A stretch of 64,000 nucleotides of DNA from Mesocentrotus franciscanus (GCA_037976565.1 CP137675.1:1435323-1499322); one strand, 5' to 3'. Numbered from the stretch's first letter, positions 20,250 to 34,001 are shown. The notes: a model not told the origin generated them from the sequence alone. A program made the numbers and translations.

Positions 20250-23200
20250 ATCAGAATATCCCTTTCCTCTTCTCCTACTGTCCTCCTTGATCTTCATATC
20301 CTAATGCTCCTGACACCTATTATCTATAGTAGATGTGAAATCACTCAGTGCCAATCAATAAACCAAATCCAATGAAATCAAATGTCCTACCATCTGTCCA
20401 TCACATGAATTTATACATATTATCCTGTGATTGAAACCATCTCAACAGAGAAACACATCATTATCACAACCTCTACTTTAAAATTGTGAGACAAGTTCTA
20501 ATTGCTGTGTTTATGACACACATTTTGTAAATTCAGCAGCACACTAAAGGTTAGTATAACATAAACATAACTAATATGGAGATTGTACATACTCTTTTTA
20601 CAGATCATACTTTTGTAAAGCAGTATATTACATGTACCAGCCCTGTATTTTAAATAAACTTTAATGTAAACAAATAAATAAATAATATGGCCTTTATCAT
20701 CCTAACACACAACAAAATATATGATGATTATTTGAATCTTAGTCATCATCGTCTTGGGAGAGAGAGAGTTTTAGTCATCTGTTGGGGTAAGGTAAATATT
20801 AAGGCATGCACCAACTTTGAGGATGCCCTTCTTCGAGTGAATATTGATGAAAATACTGCCTCTTTGATAGTGACATTTACATTTTTATGAGCCTGCATAA
20901 ATTACAGTAATTACTACACATCACTCAAGTCACGTGCGCCATGACTGGCAAGCTATTTACAAACAGGCAGATTAAGTATTCCATTTCTGATAGGCTGAAG
21001 AGGCGGATTCAATAAGCTTCTTTCAGAATAACCTTGGCATTGAGGGTGATCTGAAGTGCATTAATAACATTCTCAGAATATTTTTGTTTGTGTCATGTCT
21101 AACCTAATGAAAGCAAACAAAATGTAAAGGGAACCCTCATGTTTTTAATTCATACTCATGATGAAATTGGATATATAAGTACTTAAAAACTTTTTTTAAT
21201 CTATTTTTATCTAAACCCCTCCCCCTCCAGTCTCTTGTAATTTTACATCACTTTCACAATTATTGAGAGAAAAAAATTACTGCAGAATGCGGCAACATCA
21301 AACACGGGCGATATTGCCAGTAATTGCACTTTATATTATACATAATGATAAAATTGAAATGCTTGCCTATGAAGAATGTTATTTTGGTATAAAAACATAA
21401 GAAATGAGTTTATTTCCATGACAACCAACTTGAACGTAGGTTATTTGAAAATGGTCCCCAAGGGAAAAGCAGTGTGATACGAGCAATCAGATCAACTTAT
21501 CCCAACGTGATTCTTATTTCTTACTTGCAACATTATCGCAGGGGGGAGTGGGTGTAAATGTCGTCTTCGCACATGTCAGAGCAATTTCCAGTCCCTCCTG
21601 AGGACCTAGCTTACGACAGCAAAGGCTCCTGATAACCCAAAATAGCTTGTTTTTCCTTCTACTGTAGACGCTCGTGAAAGCCCTTCATGGCTGTGTATTG
21701 CTTGATCTAATGTCATTCACACTGCTCTACCCAGAAATGGATAACACTGTCTGATGTTTTAATCCCCTTGATACCAGAAGCTAGAAGAGCTGTTTTAAAT
21801 TATGCATGGCATTTCAGCCTAGGATACAAGCAGGGTTAACAAAAGATTATGTACATACTACATGCTTCGTTGAAACAGTGACAAGATACACAATTCCTGA
21901 TGGTGTGTATATATCTGCATAAGAGCAAGCTAAACATTTGAACACCGCAAAATTAAAAGGTGCTTCGAATGTTGATTTAAGAATGCTAAGAAAAATGGCA
22001 AATCAATACTTTCTTAGAGAAATATTCCTGCTTTGACATTTCTCCGATGACAATTGCTCCTGGCTTATGTATATATAGGCTTAGGGTTACAACTGGGTTT
22101 TAGCTTGGCTTTAGGGTCGGGTATATCATTTGGTCCTAGGTGGAAGTTAATATTTTGTTTAGGGTAGGATACATGTATATCGGGTTGTAATTGTCACCAC
22201 AGCATGTGATACACAACCAAAATGTCATGTAAGATATTTAGGAATTTTGTGAGGGTGTTCCAACAAAGCTGCAATGAATTGAATGACCATGGAGACCATT
22301 GCATTGGTCATGCAGGCCTACCAATTCATCTGAAATTGATACAAAGTGACAAGCTTGGTGTGAGGAAATGCAGCTAAATGGAAATGGATCCAGTTTCACT
22401 GACCCATAAAGGATGGTCTCATGTTCATACAGTGCAATTCCCACTGGCATATACCCAAGCACTCCCAGGTTGAATCTCCAAACTGTTACAAATTTTTCAG
22501 ATTGGAAAGGACATTCACTTTCTAGATACAAGCACAATGCAATCTTGTTATAATGAAGGAGAGATATTCAGGTCATACTCATAGTGATTTAGTTCCCTTT
22601 TCCCCTCCTAGGCACAAAGGAATTCAACATAAATAATAACAATTCTTTTTGAAAATGTGGTCACACCTCAGGGGCTCTAGGTTGTATTACCAACACTAAA
22701 ACAGACTCTTAGAATGGTGATCTGTCTTCTTTATCAACATTTTACCTGCATCTTTGTTATCACTAGGTGTCAGCACTTTTACAATTCATGAATTTGTAAG
22801 TTACTTCCAAAATTACAGTCACAAGAAGTTAGAGCAAACTCTTCACAGAAACTGTCATAAAACTTCATCAAATATTCATGTTATCATTTTGAAAGTGTTT
22901 CATCCTCAATATCAAACGCATAATTTCCCCCATATTCCACTTGCGTTCTAATAGAGGTGAATCACATGTGGTGTCATGAGCTCATATCACCAATGAAATT
23001 AAACATGAAAACTTAATGAGTTCATGATTAATTCAACACATTTGTGACTATATATCAGTCTTGCATGTTTGCAGGGTAATAAAATGATTTGTAAAGGCCT
23101 ATTATGAATGCTATTAAAGTCCAAAAGAAGGATTAGGGCTAAATGATCCTTCTTGATATCGAACGGTCATTTGATTTTACTAAAAAGGAAATGATAAACT

Positions 23201-23530
23201 TCTACTCTGCTTGTTTCATGTATCAATTCTATCCAATTCTAGTTGTCAATGTTTTCATTTATCTTTTCTTAAGGCATTGTTAAACAATGTTTCCAGTTTC
23301 ACAAATCTGAGATGCATGGCCCTACGTGTTATCAGTGTCTGTGACATGGTGTAATATTGAAGCCCAAAAAAAATTGCGCTTCAAAATGATCAAAGTGCTT
23401 CGAAAAAGTAAAAATCTTTGAGTGACCAGTTTTACAATACTTATTTTCCCCAATAGATTCTTAAGACGTACAAGGAGAATGAATTTGAGAAAAAATAGAA
23501 TAAAGAGTAAAGAAAATAATATAATAATGA
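20250..23530. other. AT-rich region without a recognised gene
   Basis: No exon with convincing borders was found. The minus-strand stretch 22238-22537 is open for about 100 codons, but it has no recognisable motif and no splice context, so it is not called. A GGTT-rich patch near 22080-22180 resembles short degenerate tandem sequence. Confidence 0.4.
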
Positions 23531-23549
23531 TAAGTAGGCAAAGGTTAAG

Positions 23550-23552
23550 AAC

Positions 23553-23589
<37 letters not shown>

Positions 23590-23800
23590 GGAAGAGGAAG
23601 AGGAAGAGGAAGAGGAAGAGGAAGAGGAAGAGGAAGAGGAAGAGGAAGAGGAAGAGGAAGAGGAAGAGGAAGAGGAAGAGGAAGAGGAAGAGGAAGAGGA
23701 AGAGGAGGAAGAGGAAGAGGAAGAGGAAGAGGAAGAGGAAGAGGAAGAGGAAGAGGAAGAGGAAGAGGAAGAGGAAGAGGAAGAGGAAGAGGAAGAAGAA

Positions 23801-23840
<40 letters not shown>

Positions 23841-23842
23841 CA
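23550..23842 (+). repeat. (GAGGAA)n microsatellite, about 290 bases
   Basis: Nearly pure AGAGGA/GAGGAA repeat with an interruption (GGAGGA) near 23706 and GAA-rich ends. It is open in every frame and translates as Arg-Gly, Glu-Glu, Leu-Pro or Ser polymers depending on the frame; none is a gene. Confidence 0.97.
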
Positions 23843-24581
23843 AATTGGTGATATTTTTGTGAAAAAGTGACCGAATTAGAGCGGCAGACCAATGTATGTC
23901 TTAATATGTTTATTTCACTTATAAGACTCTCTTCTTTATATACACTGTACATGGATTCATTTATCAAAATCTGACATTTCCAACCTTTTCTATCCGCCTT
24001 TAAGTCTTCTGAATGGCAAAACAATTTTACCTGAATCAATATGCCAGTGGTAATGAATGGACAAGGACATACATGTAGCACAAAATAAAATGTTCTTTCG
24101 TTTGACTAGTTTGATTTCCTTATGTCCTCACTTGGTTTTAAGGTGGAAGGCCTTCTGCAGTATCCAGCCGAACACATCACAATTCCTATACTTGATTATG
24201 GATGCAAATAAAATACACCTCCCCCCCCCCTTACCCCAATAAATGATGGTCTAATGGAAGGCCCCCCATCTGAGGTTTGATAAAAGTCTAGTCGCTTGAG
24301 GTAAGTGGACAGGTCTTGAATGAAAAGTTCAAATCACAGAGGAATACAGCATATACAGGAAGCCAAGGCAATATTTGCTCAGAACTCCTATTCTCTTCCA
24401 ACAAGAAGAGCTGAAATGGTAAGAAAATCACCCTTGAAAATTATCATCAGATTGAAAGAATCTCTTTTCTTTTTTCTTTGTTTTTTTTTTGCCATGCAGG
24501 GATATGCAATAAATGAATATTCATTTATAAATATTGCAACCATGTTTTTCCTAAAGAAATCATAATTTTGTCTGTTTAGAG

Positions 24582-24925
24582 TCAGAAGGGTTTTAACTCA
24601 TACACTTAAAAAAACAGAGATAACACCCCCATCTAGCTCTGATCAGAAGGGTTTTAACTCTTATACTTAAAAACAGAGATAACACCCATCTGATCAGAAG
24701 GGTTTTAACTCTTATACTTAAAAACAGAGATAACACCCATCTAGCTCTGATCAGAAGAGTTTTAACTCTTATACTTAAAAACAGAGATAACACCCATCTG
24801 ATCAGAAGGGTTTTAACTCTTATACTTAAAAACAGAGATAACACCCATCTAGCTCTGATCAGAAGGGTTTTAACTCATACACTTAAACAACAAGGATAAC
24901 ACCCATGACCCATCTATCTCTGATC
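24582..24925 (+). repeat. Tandem array with alternating 51/57-base units
   Basis: AGAAGGGTTTTAACTC starts units at 24584, 24645, 24696, 24753 (here AGAAGAG), 24804 and 24861, giving spacings 61, 51, 57, 51, 57. The long and short units differ by a six-base AGCTCT after CACCCATCT, so the amplified unit is a dimer of 108 bases. Confidence 0.92.
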
Positions 24926-24929
24926 AGAT

Positions 24930-25765
24930 GCTATATAATTACATTTCATCATTAATGAGATGTGGTTAGAGATCTTCTGCTGAAAATACTGAGGGTTACT
25001 GTCATTCAGTTAGTCAACAAATTGAGGTTAAACCGATTAGCCATTCCCAGGTCTGTTCACTTCAACTCCTATTAACAGAAGCTTGACACATGAGCATGTA
25101 GGTAAGTGGGGTGGGTAAGATGGTAAGAGCTTATAAAATGCCAAAGGGTAATTTAGGACCACATCGTTTTACAGAGTACTGAATATTATGACAATATAAT
25201 GAAGGGGGCTAGGAGTATTCATGAATTTAATAGAATTTGGAAAATAACATATTCTTTCCATTTGAGAGTATGTTGATTGATCCTTTTAGATAATCATGAG
25301 TGTATTTTACATCCTAGTCCGGCTACCAACAACACATGTTACATCAAGTCCTTCTGTCTCTTACATTACTCACTATCTTCAACATCAGCAAACATCAGTT
25401 TCTGCTATTTTTACTCTCCAATGCTATCCATCTAAAAGGTACAAATAAACTGTTTTTTGAAGCACGTAAGGAAAGCTAAATTAATCATCATCTAGATCGT
25501 CTGAAATAACAAGGATAGAAAAGCGCTATATTAAGATATATCTGGGACAAAAATAAGAAATATCTGGAGCTATACCAAGAACTACATGTATCAAGAGCAA
25601 CAATAACAAGTATTCAGAACCATATTAATGACTTTTATTGAGCTATAATAAGAACTTCAAGTATCCTTAGCTATAATGAGAATTACATGTATATATATAA
25701 AAGCACTAGAGCTATATTAAGAAAATATCTACATCTACTTGGACATTAAGAATTTGTGGATTCAC
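24930..25765. other. AT-rich spacer, no gene seen
   Basis: 25520-25730 has loosely repeated AGCTATATTAAGAA/AACTACATGTATC motifs. Nothing else is supported. Confidence 0.4.
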
Positions 25766-25806
25766 AATGCTCTCTCTCTCTCTCTCTCTCTCTCTCCTTC
25801 TCAATA

Positions 25807-26273
25807 GCCCTGATCATATCTGCAAAAACTGCAATATTGCCAATGTGCATATGTGACTTTCTCTGCTATATCCGGGGGACAATACCGCAATAATGCTGTA
25901 CTGTCCCGGTATTTCCCCGTTCAAACATGCATCCGCAAAAAGACGGTATTCAGTTCAATATGTAAGTACCGCTGTGCATTGTGGTGGCCTGGCATGCAAT
26001 GCGCATTGGTTGACCCGTGGTGCAGACACTACGCTTCACTGAATAAAACAACATTTTATGGTTATTTTGTGGATACCGTTCACACAACTGCAAGCTATCA
26101 AAAATATCAGTCCTGAAACGAAAAATAGCTGTAAAATGAGCCTAAATTAGCAAAAAGCAAAACACTGCATGAGTTGTTGGTATCCGTATCATATATCTGC
26201 CACTATCCATATCCGTAAAATGGTCACAAATGTTGCAGCTATTTTACGGATGGGTGGCAGATATAAACGGGGC
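25807..26273. mobile_element. MITE-like insertion inside a (CT)n microsatellite
   Basis: The block lies between two (CT)n runs (25769-25797 and 26277-26306). Ends read GCCCTGATCATATCTGC and, in complement, GCCCCGTTTATATCTGC: 14 of 17 positions agree. The interior has more inverted matter (CATATCCGTAAAATGG / CTATTTTACGGATGGG). The simplest reading is an element that landed in one longer CT tract. A clear target duplication is hidden by the repeat. No coding sequence. Confidence 0.6.
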
Positions 26274-26274
26274 T

Positions 26275-26311
<37 letters not shown>

Positions 26312-26424
26312 AATATAGATTAGTATATGCTCTTCTAACTCTCTACCCTCCCACTCAATGCTACCTGAAGTAAACATGGCTTTCACAGCAACCAGAGCTA
26401 TATTTAGAAAACTCTGAATTAATA

Positions 26425-26905
26425 ATGTTCTCTCTTCTTAAATGCTTGTCCTCATCTATCAATTAAGATAACTGTTTGCTCTTCTTAACAAGGAAACTTG
26501 TTTTGCATACTGCTTGTGGTATTGAACTACACAGACAACAAGTGTAGTAAGTAGAGCTCTAGACATTTACATCATACCTACATGTATATCTCATAACGTT
26601 CTTTCTGTTTAAATGATTGTCCTCATCTACCAATAAAGATTACTGTTTGCTCTTCTCAACACTGAAACCTACATGTACCCACTGTACACTGCTCAAGGTT
26701 TTTTAACTACCGGTATTGACAAATAACAAGTACATAAACTAGAACTGTAGACATTTAAAATATACCTATATTCGATAACATCCTCTCTACTTACAATGTA
26801 AATACATGTCTATCAGTACAGATTACCATTTGATTTTTTTAAACATTGAAACCTACCCACTTCATACTGCTTGAGGTTTCGAAATACTGACAAATAACAA
26901 GTATA
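26425..26905 (+). repeat. Three diverged tandem units of about 170-190 bases
   Basis: Landmarks AATGCTTGTCCTCATCTA (26441), AATGATTGTCCTCATCTA (26612) and AATACATGTCTATCAGTA (26801) are each followed by GATTAC(T)GTTTG, GAAACCTAC and ATACTGCTTGAGG-like blocks, then ACAAATAACAAGTA. The units are strongly diverged, so the duplication is old. Confidence 0.7.
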
Positions 26906-26908
26906 ATA

Positions 26909-26994
26909 CAGTCAAACCTGCTTTAGTGACCACTTGTCTACAAAGACCACTTTTCTTGTCTCCTTTGGGTGATCTTTATAGACAGGTTTCACTG
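26909..26994. mobile_element. Short TA-flanked MITE, ends CAGTCAAACCTG
   Basis: Left end CAGTCAAACCTG, right end CAGGTTTCACTG, with TA directly outside both ends and a second inner inverted pair (GACCACTT...AAGACCAC region). 86 bases. This matches the layout of Tc1/mariner-type MITEs; no coding capacity. Confidence 0.75.
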
Positions 26995-26996
26995 TA

Positions 26997-29900
26997 TCTA
27001 GATCTGTAGACGTCATACCATTAACAAATCATAGCTCTACAACAAATTGTTAAATTCAAGAACAAAATGTGTGTGTAAGGAAACTGGCTTTCTATTTCTA
27101 GTCACATCCCACTCTAGTATGAATGTCATATTATACGAAAATCATATAACTGGGCGGGGCTTATGATGACAATGATTGGCCAGCTGTCATGTCATTGACC
27201 TCATCAAAATGAGTTCGTTTATAAGATTATTGCTTTTTATTCTGAACACTTCTTTCACTATACGATGATTCTTTATACTGCTTTCATATTATCTTGAGTG
27301 TGAACGGGCTTTGAGTCGAGGCGTATCCTTAACTCCCAAACCCAATGGCAACCATAACCCTAGGCCTAATCCCATCTTTGAAGAAGTAAAGCAGAATGGG
27401 GATGAAAATGTCAAATCACTATTTAAAAAGTCTTCAAATTGGCACCTTCAAGATCATGAGCTTGCAATTGTCACTTAGAATGTCTAAGGGCAGTATTCTG
27501 AAAATCATGTAAAGACCATCTTAATTAAAATGTACTAATCCATACAGCAGTACAGCATAAATACATTTGTACTTGCAATAAGGAGCAAGTGTTTGTCTTG
27601 GGATAGGATAGTGACGAACGAGTGACGTAATGCTCTCAGAGATCAAGAGGGTTCGCTCTCAAAGAAAGTCCTTAAATTGGCACCTCCAAGATCTTGAGCT
27701 GGCAATTGTCACTAAGAACGTCTATTGGCAGTGTCTAAGAACAGTGTCAATTGTCATCAATTATTTATACTGCAAGGATTTTCTGATAAATGTCAGCACA
27801 CTGGTGGCTGTATATTTTTCTTTTTTTATTATGTTTGAGTCCCAAATTTTCTTCATTTTTACACAATCTTAATTCTTATGATAATCAACCAATTTGTCCA
27901 ACAGGTTTTATTCAGAAAATCATCCCCCATGCCCATTATAGAACTCATAGAACATCTAATTAAATGTTACAGAACACACAATCAAGGGGCACTCCCATGA
28001 TAAACATATTCATACCAGTAAATTTTGCAATACTGGCACCTGGCACCTGGCACAGGAAATCTTAAAACACTTAAAAAGAGATGTAGGAAAGCGGTTACCA
28101 ATAGTACACCTGTATGATGTATACCTTTACTGGGCAAAAAAAAGTGCAGCAGTCTGCCCTAGGCTGCTATATTATAAATTTTAACAACAAAGGAACACAA
28201 GGCTGGCATAATCAAGAGCCTTATTGTGTGACTATCACCCGTATTGGTCTTGAAGAGTGCATGAGTATATATGAATGAATACATATGCAGTGAAAGTATA
28301 TTCAGGGGCTTAGGGCAACCCATCCCACCCCCCCCCCCCCTCACCTTTCATAAGCAAATGAGTCCCTGTAAATGAGAAAGAGCCTAATAAAGTAAAAGTG
28401 AGTTTTGTCAAGGGTTGTGATGAATAAAATCAACATGATAGCCATGTCCAATTTAGCTTTAAAATAACCATTGTATATTTGTTAGTGACCGGTCCACCAA
28501 CCAACAAACACTAGGACTTGTAAAAGACTTGCCCCTCAAGGAAAAGAGGGCTTCTGAAATAGCAAAGATCAGAAAGACACCCTTCTTACATCAGCTTTAA
28601 AAGGAAGGCCACTATTAAACATATGATTATGTCTATCAAAGATTTAGACAAATACTGCGGATCATACCATCACAATTTACAGCTATTTGCCTATTTCCAA
28701 AGATGCTGCATCAGAAAACCTCAGGAAGAGCTTGATATCCCTTCCAAAACCAACCTAGGGATCCTTAGATTAAGGACACTCCATTAGTGGCGGCTGAATC
28801 CAAACTGCCACATTGAGACTCGCAACAAATCGCTCACTTATTATACATTCACAAAAAGGCAAACAGCATATTGCTTCTCCCAGGGCTTTCCATCAATGAT
28901 CTTGCTTGTTGCTTCACAACTCACAGACGATATTGCCTTTGAACTCACTAACAAATGGGTTCCAAATCTTATTTAAAACACATCACCTCCTCTCCAGCAA
29001 CGCCTCTTTCTCCTAAGCTCTCTCTTTATATAAAGACTTGTGGCGGCATCAGAAAAACAACCTCCATGCGACGATGAAAACAGAGAGGTTAACTGTCCAA
29101 GTGTCTCGGCAGACAGCTCCTAAATGAACTCGGTCAAGAGGGATTTTTTTGGCCAGGTGGACATATCCAATACTTGACAGCGGTCAATAATTAAGAATGC
29201 TATCTCGCACGTGCTGAAAGGTCCACTGGAGTTGGTGAACTAGCCATTAAGCACCATTGGATTTATTAAAGAGATGAAATGTCATTGATTTCTTTGATTA
29301 TTTGGCATTGGCAAGAGGCAAATGAACAGGAATAACAGCCTTGCTCATGCCGCCCTTGTTGTAGTCTCTCCATGCAAGTAATGAGGTATTAAACCAGGAG
29401 ACAACATAATGATCCAGATAAATTGGCATTATAAACCTTCTTAACAATCTGTTTATAATAAAAGTTATTACAAGAGATAAATAGATTAATGAACATTTGT
29501 AAAATCTTATATAAATCCATGCTCTGACAAATACTAGGCCTACAAAAGTGTAAAGATGTAAGCATCACCAAATACATTCTCCATCAAACTGATGACACTA
29601 TCATGTGACCATGGTGTTGTTAATTTATCAATGTCTCTGTTTCTTTCTCTTGAATTATCTTTAACATTCACTTCTTTTTTCCCCTCTTTAACGTTTTAGC
29701 AATTCTTGTATGCACAATATATTGGGGTTAATATAGAGTTTATAATATTCAATCTCCTTCTATACAAAGATAAGAGAGAAAACAAAGTTAAATGCTTTTC
29801 CATGTAAAAAAAACACAAACAAGTTTAATGTTATTGACACTCTTCTGAATGTCACTGGAAAGACAATGGTCTTTGATGCTCATTAGCACCAAGGTTTCTT

Positions 29901-30816
29901 TATAGATCCTTCCATGTAGCCATGAGAATACTTAATCCTGCAGTATCAATACATACCATCCTTGATGAACACTGCACATAATGAATTCAAACCTGATTTA
30001 GAGTCCTCCCTGTCAAGGATTGAGAGGGGAACAACCCCCGGACATTAAAGGAACCACTCAGAGCTGAAGACAAAAAGATACCACCTCAAAACAAGAGATT
30101 TGTGACACTCAACCATATTATGACCAGTAATTCCAAAGAGTTTGCAGTTCTTTCAGTATTCCAACCAAATATATCACATAGAGAGCATAGGGTAAAACAA
30201 ACATGAGGGAACCACAGCCACAGAATCACAAGGATAGAAGTTTGACCCAAAATCCAAAATGGTATTCCTAAATTGCATTGAGCGGTGGTATGCTGAGCTG
30301 TGTCTTGCAGAGGTTCATTCATCGATAGCTGCACACGTGTGAATCAAGCGACGAGAGACGCATCATCTAAAACCTCTGACTGACCGAGCCTCTCAAGCAC
30401 AACATTAAAAAATGCATTCCTCCTCGCACCGCCGCTGCCTGGCTAGATGCAGCAACGATACAAACGACTATTCACACTCATCACTTTTATCCAGAGATGC
30501 ATTGTGAAAATTGTGCATACAGAAATTGAGGCAAGCCTTTCTCAAACATCAGGGCTCCTATAGACATGTGTATGCAAGGTCTGTCCTTTTCTCTCATTTT
30601 CTCCCATTTTCAAAGCCTTTGGAGAATAATTTGTTATTGGACATGTGTTCTTAATCACATATGAGCTTTCCTAGGAGACAGGATAACAAGGTTTGTTGGG
30701 AATTAATCAAGCGGCCTACCAATACCTAATGAGTCGACCGGCAGCCAGATGTATAATGACTTCATATCCAGGCAAGATACCGTAACATACTGATTAAACT
30801 TGGAGCTTACCTCTCA
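26997..30816. other. Region without a recognised gene
   Basis: Contains a diverged direct duplication (AAATTGGCACCTTCAAGATC near 27436 and AAATTGGCACCTCCAAGATC near 27673, each followed by GCAATTGTCACT.AGAA.GTCTA) and a C-run at 28328-28340. The rest reads as mixed-composition intergenic or intronic sequence. Confidence 0.4.
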
Positions 30817-31312
30817 CATCACACAGCTCTCTGCACTCTTCTCAAACATGACAACCCCCTACACACATTAGTGTAATCATATATCAGCTGGTGGTAAAAG
30901 GTTGTAGTGCACCCATCACACAGATCTCTGCACTCTTCTCAACATGACAACCCCTTACACAGATTAGTGTAATCATATCAGCTGGTGGTAAAAGGTTGTA
31001 GTGCACACACATCACACAGATCTCTGCTCTCTTCTCAAACATGACAAACCCCTTACACAGATTAGTGTAATCATATATCAGCTGGTGGTAAAAGTTTGTA
31101 GTGCACACACATCACACAGCTCTTTGCACTCTTCTCAAACATGACAAACCCCTTACACACATTAGTGTAATCATATATCAGCTGGTGGTAAAAGTTTGTA
31201 GTGCACACACATCACACAGCTCTTTGCACTCTTCTCAAACATGACAACCCCCTACACACAAGTGTAATCATACATCAGCTGATGGTAAAAAGTTGTATGT
31301 GCACACACATTG
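30817..31312 (+). repeat. Tandem array, ~100-base unit, five copies
   Basis: CATCACACAG begins units at 30817, 30914, 31010, 31110 and 31210. Each unit continues with CACTCTTCTCAAACATGACA, TTAGTGTAATCATATATCAG and CTGGTGGTAAAAGGTTGTAG. The units are highly similar, indicating recent expansion. Confidence 0.93.
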
Positions 31313-31980
31313 AAATACTCATGTTTTACAGCAAAAACTTCATTTGGCATAAAAGTGAGTGAAAACTCTGCTTCCATGACTGCATTTATTTATCCATACT
31401 TTGTGTTTTTGTATATGTGTGCATTGCTATTGGTGCCGTTTGTTGTCTTTATTGTTGTTGCTATTGTCTATGTTATTGGTGTTGTTGATGTTCTTGGTGT
31501 TGAAGGTGGTGTCATTCTTTCCTATGTATTTTTTGACTGCATGATTAACAAATTTATATATCACTATTCAATTGTGTTGTTAGATTCACATGATTCATAA
31601 TCGGCAGGACTATAAAATAATTATCTGCCCCCAAAAAAAAAAAGATTATAATTCATCAAAGCATAAAACCTGTGAAAAAATAATCTTATTGAAAAACATA
31701 CATTGAATTTTCAAGATCAAACAATTCAATGCTGTCACATCCACCCCGCAACACACAAACACACACCCTCACACTCCCACACAAATATGGATTTGATACG
31801 GTTTCCCTTAAAATCAATTTAATTATTTTACACATGTCAGCTTCAATACTAAGATAGTTGCAATGATTTTTTAAGTCACCTACAAAATCAATTTTCACAA
31901 TGCCATTTCACAAGCAATCATACTGATGAAAATAATGCCATTTAAACATTGTAAAATCAAAACAAGAGGAGAAGTGTGAA
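31313..31980. other. Spacer, no gene seen
   Basis: The plus-strand open frame at 31310-31600 has a Val/Ile-rich stretch, but it comes from a TTG/GTT-rich sequence and starts inside the preceding satellite, so it is not called. Confidence 0.4.
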
Positions 31981-31984
31981 GGGT

Positions 31985-32585
31985 AGACAATTGAAGAAGA
32001 GAGGGAGAGAGAGAGGGGGAAAGAGGGATAGAGAGAGGGGAGAGAGAGAGAGAGATGAGAAGGAGGAGGAATGGGTAGAAATGGAGATGACAGAAAAAAG
32101 ATCAAGAAAAAAAGAGAAACCCAAAGGAGAAAAATAAAGTCTGAGAACAAAGTGAGAAAAAAATTAAATAAGGTTGACTTCATGAGCAGGAGAATCAGAA
32201 ACAGAGAGATTGGGGACAGATAGATACAGACTTAAAAGAAAGAAACAGAGAAAGAGAGAGAAAGAGAGTGGGGGACAGATAGATACAGACTTAACATAAA
32301 GAAACAGAGAAAGAGAGAGGAAGAGAGAGAAAGAGAGAGGGGATAGATAGATACAGACTTAATAAAGAGAGAAACAGAGAAAGAGAAAGAGAGAGAGAGG
32401 GAGAGAGAGGGGGAGGGGGATAGAGAGAGAGGGGGAGGGGGATAGAGAGAGAGGGAGGGGGATAGATAGATACAGACTTAACAGAAAGAAACAGATAAAT
32501 AGAGAGAGGAATAGATAGAAAGAGAGGGGGACAGATAGATTCATACTCATAAGAAAGAAACAGAGAAATAAAAAGAGAGGGGGGA
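31985..32585 (+). repeat. GA-rich tract with embedded ~70-base units
   Basis: Polypurine sequence in which GATAGATACAGACTTAA plus AAGAAACAGAGAAAGAG recurs at about 32219, 32278, 32346 and 32464, with a diverged form near 32532. This is a degenerate minisatellite inside a GA tract. Long minus-strand open frames over it are Leu/Ser/Pro artefacts. Confidence 0.85.
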
Positions 32586-32589
32586 TAAA

Positions 32590-33767
32590 GAGCATTGAAT
32601 AATGGTACTTTCTGGTACTACCATTGATTAACAATCATAAGAGATTTTTGGAAAATGTCATATTGCAAGAAATCGCCCAAAAGCACTTACTTCTTTTTGC
32701 TACGATCATGACTGAGCGAGAGCATTATTAACCAACCATGTTGTCTAAGCAGTCAAGATATATATATATCAGACATGGTGGCATGATATAGGTTATACTT
32801 TCCTCCGTAATAAGTGGAGATGATGAGATACCCGTCCATCCACTCAAGGGATATGCATGAGAGACAGGAAAGCACAATTTCACATGGAAGAATGCAAATA
32901 AAGAACATGTCATGGAATGTGGTTCAATGATTATGTATGTTTTGGTAGCCCAAAGGCTATGTACATCATATATAATTTTTTTCTCAAAAACCCTCAATAA
33001 TGACAGAATTATTTCCATCAAACTTAAATTTCTATAGTGATCACATCAATTCATGTTTCTGTAATTAATATATATATGCCAATCATAACCTGTAGGTATT
33101 AAATTACAAGAATGTAGGAAATTGTGAGACTAAAGGGCAGATTTTTGTACTTCCATTGTACTTCCATTACTTCCATTACACCCTTGACTCATAAAGAAGA
33201 ATAAGATCTGCAATTTAAAGAAAATGGATATTCAGCAGCATAGTTGGTCATTATCTTTGCAATTAAGCAAGTACTTTATAAATGTCCAATAAACAAACTT
33301 AAGCTCAAAATAACTGCGTCATTCCTAATGGACCACCTGCTTAACTTTGGAGAAAATAAATTCTCTTTTCCCAGCGATGCTTTGCTGCCATCGGTTATTT
33401 AGATCTCAATCGGTAACCAAGTGACAAATGTGTCTCCATAAATCACCTTGGATCAAAGCATTATTCAAATAAATGTGTGGGAAGCAAGCACCTTTACTCA
33501 TCTCTTAATTGGTACTCTAAAGAGGACTGCAGAATAATTCATATGCAGAGGTTTTCCGATTATCTTGAAATTCCATGAATATTTAAGGTGTGTTTTGAAT
33601 GCGATAATCAAATATCATTCCAGCTACAGATATTAACTCATCCTGGCAAATAAAAGTTCTGCATAAAATAAACCTAGAAACAATAATGTTTTTATTCAAT
33701 TGTGACAGTATTGTGATAAAATATACATCCACAATGAAATACTAATAATACAGGTCACAGCAACAAC

Positions 33768-33770
<3 letters not shown>
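32590..33770. other. Spacer, possibly conserved non-coding
   Basis: No exon was seen. 33370-33650 has mixed composition with several homeodomain-type TAATT/ATTA cores and lacks repeats, which is compatible with a regulatory element, but nothing in a single sequence can confirm conservation. Confidence 0.3.
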
Positions 33771-33831
<61 letters not shown>

Positions 33832-33930
33832 CGTGAAGAAAAAATGGTCTAGGAACGTGAGACGTAGCTGTACTTTACAATCAAGCACCTTACAATCACC
33901 TTACAATAATCAAGCACCTTACAATCAAGC

Positions 33931-34000
<70 letters not shown>

Positions 34001-34001
34001 G
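33763..34001. repeat. Two (TA)n blocks around a short repeated segment
   Basis: (AAC)n then (AT)n at 33763-33829 and a second (AT)n at 33932-34000. Between them AATCAAGCACCTTACAATCA-type words repeat four times. TTGTGCTTGA at 34000 is the complement of TCAAGCACAA at 33924, so the right block is a near-perfect palindrome around TA repeats. Confidence 0.85.

Noticed and set aside
22238..22537. 100-codon minus-strand frame with Cys/His content
   Set aside because: No motif, no splice or start context, and no repeat explanation either; left as unannotated.
23422..24081. Long open frames on both strands over the GAGGAA repeat (poly Arg-Gly, poly Leu-Pro, poly Ser)
   Set aside because: They are translations of a hexanucleotide microsatellite, open in all frames, with no unique sequence of protein-like composition.
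24582..31312. CRISPR-like arrays at 24.6 and 30.8 kb
   Set aside because: Whole units repeat without unique spacers, the context is eukaryotic and there are no cas genes; they are ordinary tandem repeats.
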